A stretch of 42,373 nucleotides of DNA. Source: Asparagopsis taxiformis (taxonomy: Eukaryota > Rhodophyta > Florideophyceae > Bonnemaisoniales > Bonnemaisoniaceae). The stretch is taken from NCBI GenBank assembly GCA_030407315.1, contig JALQPE010002370.1, positions 1 through 42,373 on the forward strand, in the 5' to 3' direction. Within the stretch, counting starts at the first letter, position 1. The number at the start of each line of letters is the position of its first letter. The translations under genes and the position numbers were made by a program. The notes beneath the pieces were generated by a model. The model worked only from the letters and a program-made list of their open reading frames with translations. It ran no database searches and was not told the DNA's origin. Positions 31,680-41,035 of this stretch are shown here, one piece after another.

Positions 31680-33465
31680 TTCGTCTTCAATTCACGTATT
31701 CAACCTGCTTCTGATGCTCCAGAGGAGACGTACCTCAAGGTACAGGCCTTTCTACAGAAGCCACTATTTCGATTAGAACAGATCGGTTTGGAAGGATTAT
31801 TTCTTTTGGTGTAAGTCAACAAACCAGGAACAACGGACGTTAAAATGACCGTTGGATGACACCACTGAAGATATGGTACACAATAAGAGCTCTGCTTTCT
31901 GATGTAAGACCCACAAGGTGATCATTGACAGAGGGTACAGTATGCTGCATGACTTTTGTACACGCTTCCATGGATTGTAGATTACAGGTTAACGACACGG
32001 ACAACGTATGCACCTATAGTCGGATATCTATAATTTAAAATAGCTCAGAGCAGAACAAGCTCGATAAACTTCAAAACAACACAATTTTACAATCCTCATA
32101 TGGGATTCTTTTCTGCGATGTCCCGAGGCTTGACACGTTTTCCTGTCCTCCAACGAATCATTCGTCGTTAAATGTGATGAACAGTACACCACTCTCACCA
32201 AAGAAACATGCAGTACACTTATTTTTATCAAAAAAATTCGAGTATCGTGTTGTGCAGTATATGGATATTGATATTCAAATTTTATGGGGCAGTACTCACG
32301 TCAGTGTCTGATGATCTCCATCCTATTGTGATGTGTATATTTATGACTCGTTCCAGCCCCATACGGTTAGTTTGGTAGTTGAGCTTGACCTCTCATCGCT
32401 GTCAGCTCCAGTGTTGTATCAATTTCGTACTCGCTGTGCATACGTCATCTGTCAATCTTTTTTGCGCGAGAAGTAGATAAAATTATGGGATCTGTGTATC
32501 CTCTGCACTCAGATGACATTCAGTACATTTCAGAGGTCTACTGTGACAAAGAAGCTCTACTTGGTACCCCAACTGATATTATACAACTTCTACTTCTTTT
32601 ACATTCAGTTAGCTTGAATGCTTAAAACTGAAACCAATTAAGAAAGGTGACTCCCTGTGCGGGAGTATCAACTTTTCAATTGGCTTTATCGGGATATTTT
32701 TACAATGTTTGAGAACACAAAACTAGAATTATGCAGTATTTATTCACTGAATGTGCGAATGACTTCATTCGCAGAGCAAGCATACTAAGCAACGTTCAAA
32801 TCTGAACTCCTTACTGAAGAGTGTGCAGCTCTGCTGAAACGTGAAGTTTCGTGTCTCCACGTCGCATGTGATGAGAAGTCACTCTCACAGGCTCTTGTAA
32901 TTTTCAGGATGACCCAAAGGGAAGTGTTACTTGTCATCATTTTGGCCCCTATTCTGTTGGCTGCGTCCATGCATGTTTCCATGTTCTTCGAAATAATGAC
33001 TCCACGTATACGCAACGTTACAATTTTTTTCTGCCCCACGCTTTTCATCTTGACGGGTTCATCCAGGTCAGCGAGATAGGTGACTTTCTAATCGCATTGG
33101 ATGATGGAAACTATTAATTCAATCAATTTTACTTCCGAAGTTTCATCTTAGTGTCAAGTCTCGTTCGTGATGAAGTGAAGCGGCCCCACGTAGAAGGGCG
33201 TACAGAATTCGGTTTAGTACACTTTTCACGTACCAATCCAGTTGAATTATGATGTATGCGTAGTTTAAGAACTAAAATTAGGGGCAGATGAATACTGCAA
33301 CTCCATTTTCATAAGTTTTCCATCTGCTATCGAAAGCCAGAACTCAAGATACAAAGAGATCTAATAAGCAACTCTAGTTTTGCGTATACAAAATAATAGA
33401 CTAAGATCAGGAAACTTTGTATCTGAAATACATCTGTTGTTACGCCCTTCATCCACCTCGTGCCG
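31680..33465. other. A/T-rich intergenic region between divergent transposon genes
   Basis: This is about 1.8 kb with no protein-like ORF on either strand. It must contain the promoters for both the transposase and the ParB-like/methyltransferase genes. Nothing more specific is visible. Confidence 0.5.
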
Positions 33466-35172
33466 ATGAGCCGTAGAAATCTCAGATCTCAAGAAACGAG
33501 GTCTTCCTCGTTGAAGAATGCCGTCAAGAAACAGACATCAACTCCACGTTTTTCCAACGTGATCAACGATTCCGTCAACACAACAGTAGAACCAGATGCA
33601 TGCGTACCGCTCACAAAGATCAGAAACTTATCGCGATCTGGAGTAGACCGTCTCAAAGCCATATTTTCGGCAACAGGATTCACATCGGGTTTAGACCTGG
33701 CGATCTTAATGCCTCTCACTGGAGCACATCGCCATCATCTATCTTCCCACTTTCAGAATCTAGGGTTGTGCTCTGATGAGGCCAAGGAGAAGATAAACTC
33801 CCGCCAAGAATGGTATGGCATTGTAGACGGTGTTCATCGCCACACAGCGATCGTGGAATTGATGAATGATGAGAATATAGATGTTAGATCTGAATGGGAA
33901 AAATTCAAGTGGCCGGTAACCATGTTGAAGGGAGACTTCTCTTTATTAACACTGAAGCAGCTGGCAAGATCCCAGAATGAAAAGCACTCAGATTGCTTCT
34001 ATGTGGAGCCAACATTCTATGATGTCCTTTCTGGGCTTCGGGAGGAGTATGATCGACTGCAGAGCGAAAAGAGTGCAAAAAAGATCACCATTGCCGAAGT
34101 TGCAGCTGCTTACGATGGTGCTAGCCACGCAAAGGAAAGTACTATGAAGCAGATTGCTGCCACAGCAGCTAGGCTCTCTCACCCAGTAATTGATACGATC
34201 GGAAGCATTATGAATCAGGAACTTATTGAGCTTGCAGCGGTACAGCTAGCTGGACAGAATCGCATGGACTACACCGTAACGAGAGAGACGATTACTTCCA
34301 AAGTAGACTGCAGGGTTTTCCGGAAGTTTATCAATATAACATCTTTGAAGCAGTCCACAATCTTTATGAAGGCCGAAGGTGAACATGGAGAACAAATTCA
34401 AATTAACACTCTTTATCGTGTCAGAGAAATATGTCAGGAGAGGCGCTACAAACCAGTACAACACACGGTCGTATCTGAACAATACAAGAAGGCTTCTAAT
34501 GCTCTCCAAGAGGCAATTAAGTTCGGAAAATTTCTGGACAGCAACACCTGGCCAACTGACATGGAGGCTACGCGTGAAAATTTGTTGAGGACGACAAGAC
34601 TAGACAATGATGTTGAAGAAAACAGCGGAAACGACAATGAAATTCTCCCCGTTCTCCGTAGCTTGTACTTCAAACTGTACCCCTCTTCTGGTCCAATGAA
34701 GGAAGCGAAGTATCGAACACAGTTTTGCGTTTCAAAATGTACAGAGGATAGTGAGACAGATCCTCCCATAAAAGGACGGAATGATTATCCTAATAGTCCT
34801 CAAGTAGAGCTGGATGGAAGAGAGACTACTGCGAAGAAGAAGAAAACTCCTGGTGGTATGGATCTAGTGTCTACCACTGACAAGAATGACAAGAAGGCTG
34901 ACAAGCATGTGCTAGAATCCAATTTCCCGAGTAATGACTTGGCCCCGAGCTTTGGTGATTTTCTAGTATCTGCTCCTATGTCAGATGAAAACGAAGCTGA
35001 ATGTGGCCAAGAAGGAGAGCCGGTATTATCGCAAAAAAATGACAACTGTGAGGGAAATCAGCAGACACAAACTTCGGAAAGACTGGACACAATTCATCCT
35101 GTGAAAGGAAAAGAAATCAATGCGGACAACGACGATCCATGCGAGTCAATTTCACCATATCGGATGTTATAG
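33466..35172 (+). CDS. ParB-like (ParB/sulfiredoxin fold) protein
   Basis: I choose the ATG at 33466 (MSRRNLRSQETRSS); an upstream GTG in the frame is not a likely start in a eukaryote. After a disordered N-terminus, residues about 50-135 resemble the ParB N-terminal domain: PLTKIRNLSRSGVDRLKAIF, and the box-II-like WYGIVDGVHRHTAIVEL. A helical middle part (ITIAEVAAAYDGASHAKEST) could be DNA-binding. The C-terminus is charged and disordered. In bacteria and phages this domain is often fused to or next to DPPY methyltransferases. The frame ends at TAG 35170-35172, and the methyltransferase starts 24 bp later in the same frame, so a split fusion is likely. Confidence 0.72.
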   Translation: MSRRNLRSQETRSSSLKNAVKKQTSTPRFSNVINDSVNTTVEPDACVPLTKIRNLSRSGVDRLKAIFSATGFTSGLDLAILMPLTGAHRHHLSSHFQNLGLCSDEAKEKINSRQEWYGIVDGVHRHTAIVELMNDENIDVRSEWEKFKWPVTMLKGDFSLLTLKQLARSQNEKHSDCFYVEPTFYDVLSGLREEYDRLQSEKSAKKITIAEVAAAYDGASHAKESTMKQIAATAARLSHPVIDTIGSIMNQELIELAAVQLAGQNRMDYTVTRETITSKVDCRVFRKFINITSLKQSTIFMKAEGEHGEQIQINTLYRVREICQERRYKPVQHTVVSEQYKKASNALQEAIKFGKFLDSNTWPTDMEATRENLLRTTRLDNDVEENSGNDNEILPVLRSLYFKLYPSSGPMKEAKYRTQFCVSKCTEDSETDPPIKGRNDYPNSPQVELDGRETTAKKKKTPGGMDLVSTTDKNDKKADKHVLESNFPSNDLAPSFGDFLVSAPMSDENEAECGQEGEPVLSQKNDNCEGNQQTQTSERLDTIHPVKGKEINADNDDPCESISPYRML

Positions 35173-35196
35173 GAAAAGGGAGTTGAATGTCACCAG

Positions 35197-36414
35197 ATGA
35201 CTTGGCAGGAGTACGATGTGAGAGTACGTAAGTCAGACGATGCCAAGATTGACATGATACTCACTGATCCACCATACGGATTGGAACCGAATGCTTCAGG
35301 AACGGGTCAAAACTACAATGATAAGCTGGACGACAAAGAAATGTCTGCATTCTGCCAATTCTCTCACCGTGTTTTGAAGAGCGGAGGTTTCATTTTCATC
35401 TTTTCCTCGGTGCGCTACTTACAAAAGTGGATATCCTGTCTCAGAGACTCTGGATTCAAAACTATGAGCCACATTTACAGCATCACAAAGTGCTCAAAAC
35501 GAATACAGTTTCATCGGCTCTCTGTTTTCCCCCAAAACATCACTGAATATGGAATCGTGGCCCGAAAAGGAGGGACGCATCCACAACAGTTTGAGCCAGA
35601 CTTCATCAGTCCGTACCACCGCATTCCATGTCCACTTCCGCGCCGTTTTGCTGCCATTACAAACGTTCCAGTCCCTTCCAATAAGCTAAAGCATCCCGGG
35701 AAGAAGACAAACGTGAGAGTAGAAGAAAAAAACCCAGATCTATTGATTGAGCTGATGACGACCTTCTGTCCCGATGGTGGTTCGGTGCTTGACGCTTACG
35801 GAGGAACGTTTTCGACCGCATTGGCGTGCATGGAGACAGGGCGTTCATGTTTATCGGTTGAGAAAGACGCGGAATGCTTTAGGCATGCACATGCAAGACT
35901 CAGGAAGAAAGTAGCTGCTCTGAAAAGATCTGCAGACCGCTCGAAGACAATGGAAACTGATGGTCCTCCGAGAAAGCAGCAAAGGGTACTGCAAAACGAG
36001 GTGTCTATCATTGATTCCAAGTCCACGAAGTCGGGAGATGCCGCTACCATGAAACCTGTCGTCGAACACGCTGTTCGGGAGCACAAACTTGAAAGTTTGC
36101 GTCCCGGAAATGATGTTGAGATCTTTCGGGAGGGGAAGTTTGTTGGGCTTGCGCAGTTGGCCATCCCAGCGCCTGGTGAAGAATATCCTGTGCGTCGTTT
36201 ACTCCACAACAGAAACCTTGCAGATATATCCAAAGAAGATCAATGTCTAGTTGTCATCTGGAGAGTGCGCATAATTCAAGAAATGAAAAACAAGCCATAC
36301 CCTTATGAAATGCCTGGTGTTGAAGAGAAGCCAAAAACTCTGGCAGACATGGTAGACAGTTTCTATGCCTGGGATGCAGGGGAGCTTCGAATGGTAACAT
36401 CCTCTGCAACTTAG
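35197..36414 (+). CDS. Beta-class DNA N6-adenine/N4-cytosine methyltransferase
   Basis: The start is ATG at 35197. Motif IV (LTDPPYG) lies at residues 22-28, followed by LKSGGFIFIFSSVRYLQKW. The target-recognition region is about 100-165. Motif I (GGSVLDAYGGTFSTALACME) lies at about 194-213, with a following acidic SVEKD that should contact SAM. The order IV then I defines the beta class, and the enzyme would methylate an exocyclic amino group in DNA. The last ~110 residues (VEIFREGKFVGLAQL, RRLLHNRNL, PYPYEM, TLADMVDSFYAW) resemble the DUF8039-type domain of plant transposon proteins. It ends with TAG. Whether it is translated separately or with the ParB part is unknown. Confidence 0.85.
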   Translation: MTWQEYDVRVRKSDDAKIDMILTDPPYGLEPNASGTGQNYNDKLDDKEMSAFCQFSHRVLKSGGFIFIFSSVRYLQKWISCLRDSGFKTMSHIYSITKCSKRIQFHRLSVFPQNITEYGIVARKGGTHPQQFEPDFISPYHRIPCPLPRRFAAITNVPVPSNKLKHPGKKTNVRVEEKNPDLLIELMTTFCPDGGSVLDAYGGTFSTALACMETGRSCLSVEKDAECFRHAHARLRKKVAALKRSADRSKTMETDGPPRKQQRVLQNEVSIIDSKSTKSGDAATMKPVVEHAVREHKLESLRPGNDVEIFREGKFVGLAQLAIPAPGEEYPVRRLLHNRNLADISKEDQCLVVIWRVRIIQEMKNKPYPYEMPGVEEKPKTLADMVDSFYAWDAGELRMVTSSAT

Positions 36415-36714
36415 TCCAAGGCGGGAGTAAAATGTGGATAGCGAGGGATAGGAATGATTTAGTAATCGCATCATGTCCTGGAGCGTGGAACAGTCACTCC
36501 ACAGATCATTATACTCGAGAATAAACAATATGAATTCTTTCACCTTCCCAGCTTCATATAAAACCTTTTGTCATCATATGTATCTCCAGCTAAGTAGCTA
36601 GCCTTGAGAATGTGTGAAACTGTCTTTGACTTTTCATTCTCATATGATTCACGAATCGAACTCAAAATGCAGATTAAAAGCTGCGGACTAGTGCTCAAAA
36701 CTAGAGAATCAGCT
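36415..36714. other. Short 3' flank before right TIR
   Basis: This is A/T-rich with no gene. It should carry the polyadenylation signal of the methyltransferase transcript; aataaa occurs at about 36521. Confidence 0.4.
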
Positions 36715-38506
36715 CCCAATAGAGAAGCTAACTGTATTCAATCCAGTTGTATGATATTACTCTAGAAAGCTTTCTCTTTGAGTATTCTTGAGTATACATG
36801 AGTGTAGGACATTCCGATAAATCAGCAGCAACTGTATAGTTCATGTTACAAGTAGAATTTATCAGCTCCAAGCCATTACTTCGATCCAACAGCATGAGGC
36901 TCCGATGAAACAAGCTGTAATCAAATGAATGAGTATAAAATGCTTGCAGTTGTGGTACTCCCATTGAGGTACAGATATGAAATGGCTAAACGTGCCTGCC
37001 AGGCTGGTTTCAGTGAAACCAGAATGATGTTGGAGGAAAGCTGCACTGGAATAGTTTACGGTACATGTTTCTTCGCTCGCGATTCAGCTCCGTTGGTCTG
37101 ACGGCAGTAAATTGCAACAATTGAATCTCAAGTCTGCATTTCATTTATGATCAAAAGTGCAATGGTTGAGTTATGAAGCACATGAAGCTCTGTTGAGTTT
37201 GAGTACCCACCGCATTAATGCGGTGGGATTCTGAATTCTGAATTCATTTCAGCGGCGCTTTAGATGGATTGGTATTGAATCCAAATGACCTTCAGAAATC
37301 AGGTTTAGATCGCAGGATGGTTATAATGTGAACAGATTCCATGGCGATGTACATGATCTATGCGTCAATTGGCGCATATGTTGAAGTGTGTGGTCTGCAC
37401 AGCCTCTACGCCAAACTCTGGTACGTCGATGTAGAATCCACAAATTATTCAAATACTGACAGAGGTTTGGAGCACAGGAGTAGAACTATTTCCGAACCGT
37501 TCACACAATGAACTACTCGCTGGAAAACCAGCCTTATGCATGGGTATGTGCACATAACAACAAATAAGTTGACAAAAGCATGCACTAACCAACCAATTTC
37601 CAAGCAGTGAATAGCAAACTCAATATCTCGACAGTCAGGAATACAGAGCAATGCGCGCGCAACACTGTGGGTGCAGTATCAGCCAGTTATGCGAATTATA
37701 CTGGCAGTATAGGCAGTGCCTCAATATTCTCGTGTCATTCAATGCCGCTGTGTTCATCAATGAAGCGTGCCAGAAATGTAGTGTGTAGTGTCCGACTGCG
37801 CGAACAATATCGTGCATAACACCACCAAGCCTCCCGCGAAAATCTGATGATCGGGAACGCTTAGCACTACTAGCTGACGCAGTAGCTTTGAGGCGTGCAC
37901 CTGACGTAGTGCTCCACTGATGTGTGTTTCATATTATTATTACCTCGTGCGGATTGCATCACATCGAGCCTGTCTGCAAAACTACCGGAAACTGAATCAG
38001 AGATCCAAAAGGTGGATCCAAAGAAGCATGCTTTCGCCGAATCAAAGCGCGTCCAGCACACCAATTCTTTCTTTTATTCCATTCAACAACTTTAAATTTG
38101 GCAGGATTGCAACCCCACCAATTCAATGGGATTGGTGGAAATTTAAATTTGCAATTTATTACTTCTGAACTTCACCATCTCAACCGCTGCAGAAAAGAAT
38201 GCAATGCTGGTCTGTTGATACGCGCATCATATCATATAAATGGGACACGCTGTTACGAAATTTCTATTAGAATGTCAACTGCTCATTCAGGTATAGGTGA
38301 TATCATTAAAAGAATTAGAATTAGCAGTGACACTGTCATTGAAACTAAGCTGTATTATATTGTATACAATACTCGAGAAAGACCCGTTACTATAAAAGGT
38401 CCAGGGTGACACCTGGGTGACAGTGCGTGACAATAACCTCCAGTTCACCATTAAATTTATTCTGTTTCTCAAAAAGTATGATTCTGTTTCACTCCAAATG
38501 AGAGTT
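36715..38506. repeat. Right terminal inverted repeat, 1,792 bp
   Basis: This mirrors 27357-29148 base for base apart from a few substitutions. It ends AAATGAGAGTT before GGAC. Confidence 0.95.
37206..37227. promoter_or_regulatory. 22-bp perfect palindrome in right TIR
   Basis: This is the mirror copy of 28636-28657. Confidence 0.5.
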
Positions 38507-38510
38507 GGAC
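38507..38510. repeat. Target site duplication GGAC (right)
   Basis: This matches 27353-27356. Confidence 0.85.
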
Positions 38511-38606
38511 CTCCCGTTCCCGTACATGTTTGATGGCGCCGAGGGACCGCCGGAGACGATGGGTGGAGCATACGCTGCGGCGTTTACCCTTGGGATACTC
38601 GGATGA
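38511..38606 (+). pseudogene. Small ORF, 3' part, split by transposon
   Basis: This continues the frame of 27084-27356 after the transposon (LPFPYMFDGAEGPPETMGGA, then YAAAFTLGILG) to TGA at 38604-38606. That stop overlaps the ATG of the ParB-like gene (ATGATG at 38603-38608). Such an ATGA overlap is typical of coupled stop-restart translation in viruses and non-LTR elements, or could allow frameshifting. Confidence 0.7.
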
Positions 38607-40993
38607 TGCGCCCCGCTGCGGAGGATGGCCCTAGCGACATTCGTACCCCTGCTGCAGCGTCAAACTTCAACGCAGCGACGAACCAGGCCAGCTCGGGACG
38701 GATGCCCAGTACCGGTCCGGCAGGCGAAATCACTGGTTCGGGGGGTACGAAGCATCCAGCACGCTCCGTCCCGGTTTCGGGAGGCACGAAGCGCCCTGCT
38801 CGCTCTGTCAGAGCCTCCAGTGGAGGCACGAAGCACCCTGCTCGCTCTGCTAGAGCCTCCAGTGGAGGCACGAAGCACCCTGCTCGCTCCAACGTCACCG
38901 AAGCTACTACGCAGGACGTAACCGAGGTGGACGACGAACCGGAGGTGGCGGAAAGCATTCGTGAGCAGCAGGGGACGCAAATTACGGTGCCCAAGTTTGT
39001 GACGTCGGATTACGTCGGACAAGGAGCGACTGTGTTGGTGAGGCAGCTAGTGGAACCGGCCGTGACCCTTCGGGATGTGAAAGAAGACCACGTGGAGGAC
39101 CTGCGCAACAATATGTTGGCTGTGGGGTATGTGAGCTCTTCGCGTATCACTGTGACGGTGCTGAGGTCGCAGAACACGCATCTGTCCGCCGACACGCGTC
39201 TGTTCCAGAATGGCAAATTCCATGCCAATGCGAACGTGACCGTGATCGACGGACTGCATCGTCTCAATGCTATGCATAGCATTGCGGATGACTTCACGCG
39301 CCTCACCCGTATGCACACAACCAAGCTGCCACAGGAGGCAAACCGCTTGCGCTGGGTTAATCAGCCTCTGGATGTGTACTACTTTCGCCGCAAGGACAAC
39401 AGTGATCTTCAGCCTCATGAGATCATCCACAAGAGTGCAGAGTCGAACCATACGACTGGGACGCAACTGACGGAGCGCTCCTTGGTTCGAATCTTGTCGT
39501 CCATCCAGCAGTTCATCCGTACGATTGCTGTTGCAAATAACGTGGAAAACGCTGGCGACTTGCGTGAGTCTGATGTCATCCGAACATTGTTCGAGGCGCA
39601 GTTCATGGGGATGATGAATTCAACGAACACGGCCCGGCGGTGGACGCGTTTGGCTATAGCAACGCTGAAGCATCCTGTTCTCGACGAAGTGTTGCGTGAG
39701 CTGAACAATTCCGAGCGCCGCAACGAGATTGGGATAACGCACCTGGACCACAAGATAGTGCGCGAGTTGCTGGAAGAAAAATCTGTCTTCGTCTTGCGCG
39801 GTCTTTCGGAGTACTTGAACCCTGCTCATGGTGGACGTCCGGATGGACGCTTTGACGTGAACGACTTCTATACATACGTCCGTCGCGTGACTGCAATAGC
39901 AAATTCTCTGTACGCTGCGTATGGGCGCCCAAAGAGTATTATGCGCAAGTCATTTCTGAGCACAGAGATGGCAATTGGGTCGGTTAAGCAGCCGAAGGAG
40001 TTGCAATGGCATCTCACCAATGTCATTGCAATGTATAGAGGGGACGACCGGAGCAGTGAGGTTCGCATGCGACGGAGAACCACGCGTTTACAGGATTTGG
40101 AAACGAACTTGAAAGAGTTTTTCAATCCGACATTGACGAAGAAGACTAAGGCTCGACGCAAACGCCGCCCTTCTGCTGCCAATGTGAGACTCACTCACAA
40201 GAAGCAGCGAAACGTCGAACATGAGCCTGCTTCGCATGGCATCCGCCGCCGTTCACAGCGACTGCGCTCGACGGGAAGCACACGTCTCGAGGAAGAACAG
40301 CCGGTTGCGGTACAACAATCCGCCGGGGAAGAAGAACAGGCCGTTGTGGATAAACGCACCGATCAACAACGAGCCATTGCTTCCGGTGATGAGGGTGACG
40401 AAGACTCCGCCCGTTCCCCCGATTCTGCCATTCAGATTGTCCCCCAAGATAACCAAGGTGCTGGCGCGACTCCCTCCAACCAAGAATCTGTCCATAACGT
40501 TTCGGACGAGGAAGAAAACAACAGTGCAGATGAGGTCCATGTCAAAAGCAAGGGGGTCCGCGAAGTGACAATTACACTCACTGTTCCGGAAGGAGTCGAA
40601 GTCGATGAAGACGGTTACATCGTTCGTGACTCTGCTTCTGAAGACGACCTCCTGTTCGACGACCGTATGCCATCTCTTCCTGAAGATTTCGAAGGCACAC
40701 TCGAAGCCGAAGGGCATCATCTGGCGCAGCGTCCCGCGGACGTCATCGCATCGGTGAGGGTTGGCTGTCTGCCCCCGATTGAGCTCAGGTTGTTATTGGA
40801 GAGTGTGGAAATCGATGAGGAGGGCAGAGAGGTGAGGTATTTGAAGCAAGTGGCGATGGACCCTGTGTTTGAGGGGCTGCATATTCCGGAACAACATCGG
40901 GCTCGTCATCTTGTTTTGGAGATCGAGACCATCTATCCGATGTTGTTCGCAGCGTGGAAGATGGCTTCCAAGGCGATGTGTGAGCCTACATAG
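38603..40993 (+). CDS. ParB-like protein, outer locus
   Basis: The start is the ATG at 38603, with a second ATG directly after. Residues 46-96 are a tandem repeat of GGTKHPARS-type units. A ParB/sulfiredoxin-like domain spans about 140-260: PAVTLRDVKEDHVEDLRNNM, then VTVIDGLHRLNAMHSI (box II, residues 213-228). A helical middle region (about 290-480) and an acidic, disordered tail follow. Near the C-terminus is a folded-looking stretch (DVIASVRVGCLPPIELRLLL ... IETIYPMLFAAWKMASKAM). It differs strongly from the transposon's ParB-like protein, so it is not a recent copy. The frame ends at TAG 40991-40993 and remains open beyond it into the oxygenase. Function could be DNA binding with CTP, or nuclease activity; family membership alone does not decide. 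Confidence 0.7.
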   Translation: MMRPAAEDGPSDIRTPAAASNFNAATNQASSGRMPSTGPAGEITGSGGTKHPARSVPVSGGTKRPARSVRASSGGTKHPARSARASSGGTKHPARSNVTEATTQDVTEVDDEPEVAESIREQQGTQITVPKFVTSDYVGQGATVLVRQLVEPAVTLRDVKEDHVEDLRNNMLAVGYVSSSRITVTVLRSQNTHLSADTRLFQNGKFHANANVTVIDGLHRLNAMHSIADDFTRLTRMHTTKLPQEANRLRWVNQPLDVYYFRRKDNSDLQPHEIIHKSAESNHTTGTQLTERSLVRILSSIQQFIRTIAVANNVENAGDLRESDVIRTLFEAQFMGMMNSTNTARRWTRLAIATLKHPVLDEVLRELNNSERRNEIGITHLDHKIVRELLEEKSVFVLRGLSEYLNPAHGGRPDGRFDVNDFYTYVRRVTAIANSLYAAYGRPKSIMRKSFLSTEMAIGSVKQPKELQWHLTNVIAMYRGDDRSSEVRMRRRTTRLQDLETNLKEFFNPTLTKKTKARRKRRPSAANVRLTHKKQRNVEHEPASHGIRRRSQRLRSTGSTRLEEEQPVAVQQSAGEEEQAVVDKRTDQQRAIASGDEGDEDSARSPDSAIQIVPQDNQGAGATPSNQESVHNVSDEEENNSADEVHVKSKGVREVTITLTVPEGVEVDEDGYIVRDSASEDDLLFDDRMPSLPEDFEGTLEAEGHHLAQRPADVIASVRVGCLPPIELRLLLESVEIDEEGREVRYLKQVAMDPVFEGLHIPEQHRARHLVLEIETIYPMLFAAWKMASKAMCEPT
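38738..38890 (+). repeat. 42-bp coding tandem repeat (GGTKHPARS)
   Basis: Four units encode GGTKHPARS or GGTKRPARS, the last copies at a 42-bp (14-residue) step. It is basic and possibly nucleic-acid-binding. Confidence 0.85.
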
Positions 40994-41035
40994 ACGTTTC
41001 TACCCTCGAGACTGGACTTCGCTCAGGTTGCGCGA

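Larger units (their letters stand above)
27357..38506. mobile_element. 11.15-kb TIR DNA transposon with ParB/methyltransferase cargo
   Basis: Ends are AACTCTCATTTGGAG and its reverse complement, flanked by GGAC on both sides. TIRs are 1,792 bp each (27357-29148 and 36715-38506). Position p in the left arm always corresponds to 65863-p in the right, showing no net indel. Inside are two outward-diverging gene pairs: the transposase (leftward, 29235-31679) and ParB-like plus methyltransferase (rightward, 33466-36414). The element is visibly more A/T-rich than the flanking genes. The 4-bp duplication does not by itself identify a superfamily; the transposase suggests the DUF7869 group. Confidence 0.93.

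Noticed and set aside
33460..33465. GTG start for the ParB-like gene, and similar GTG/TTG starts for 26512, 21974, 21550, 41245 and 6223
   Set aside because: Eukaryotic translation starts at ATG. The nearest in-frame ATG is used, or the stretch is treated as continuing from a frameshifted upstream part.
8305..40993. Stop-codon reassignment as the explanation for in-frame stops
   Set aside because: TAA, TAG and TGA each also terminate other genes in the window (29235, 36414 and 38606), so none is simply reassigned.
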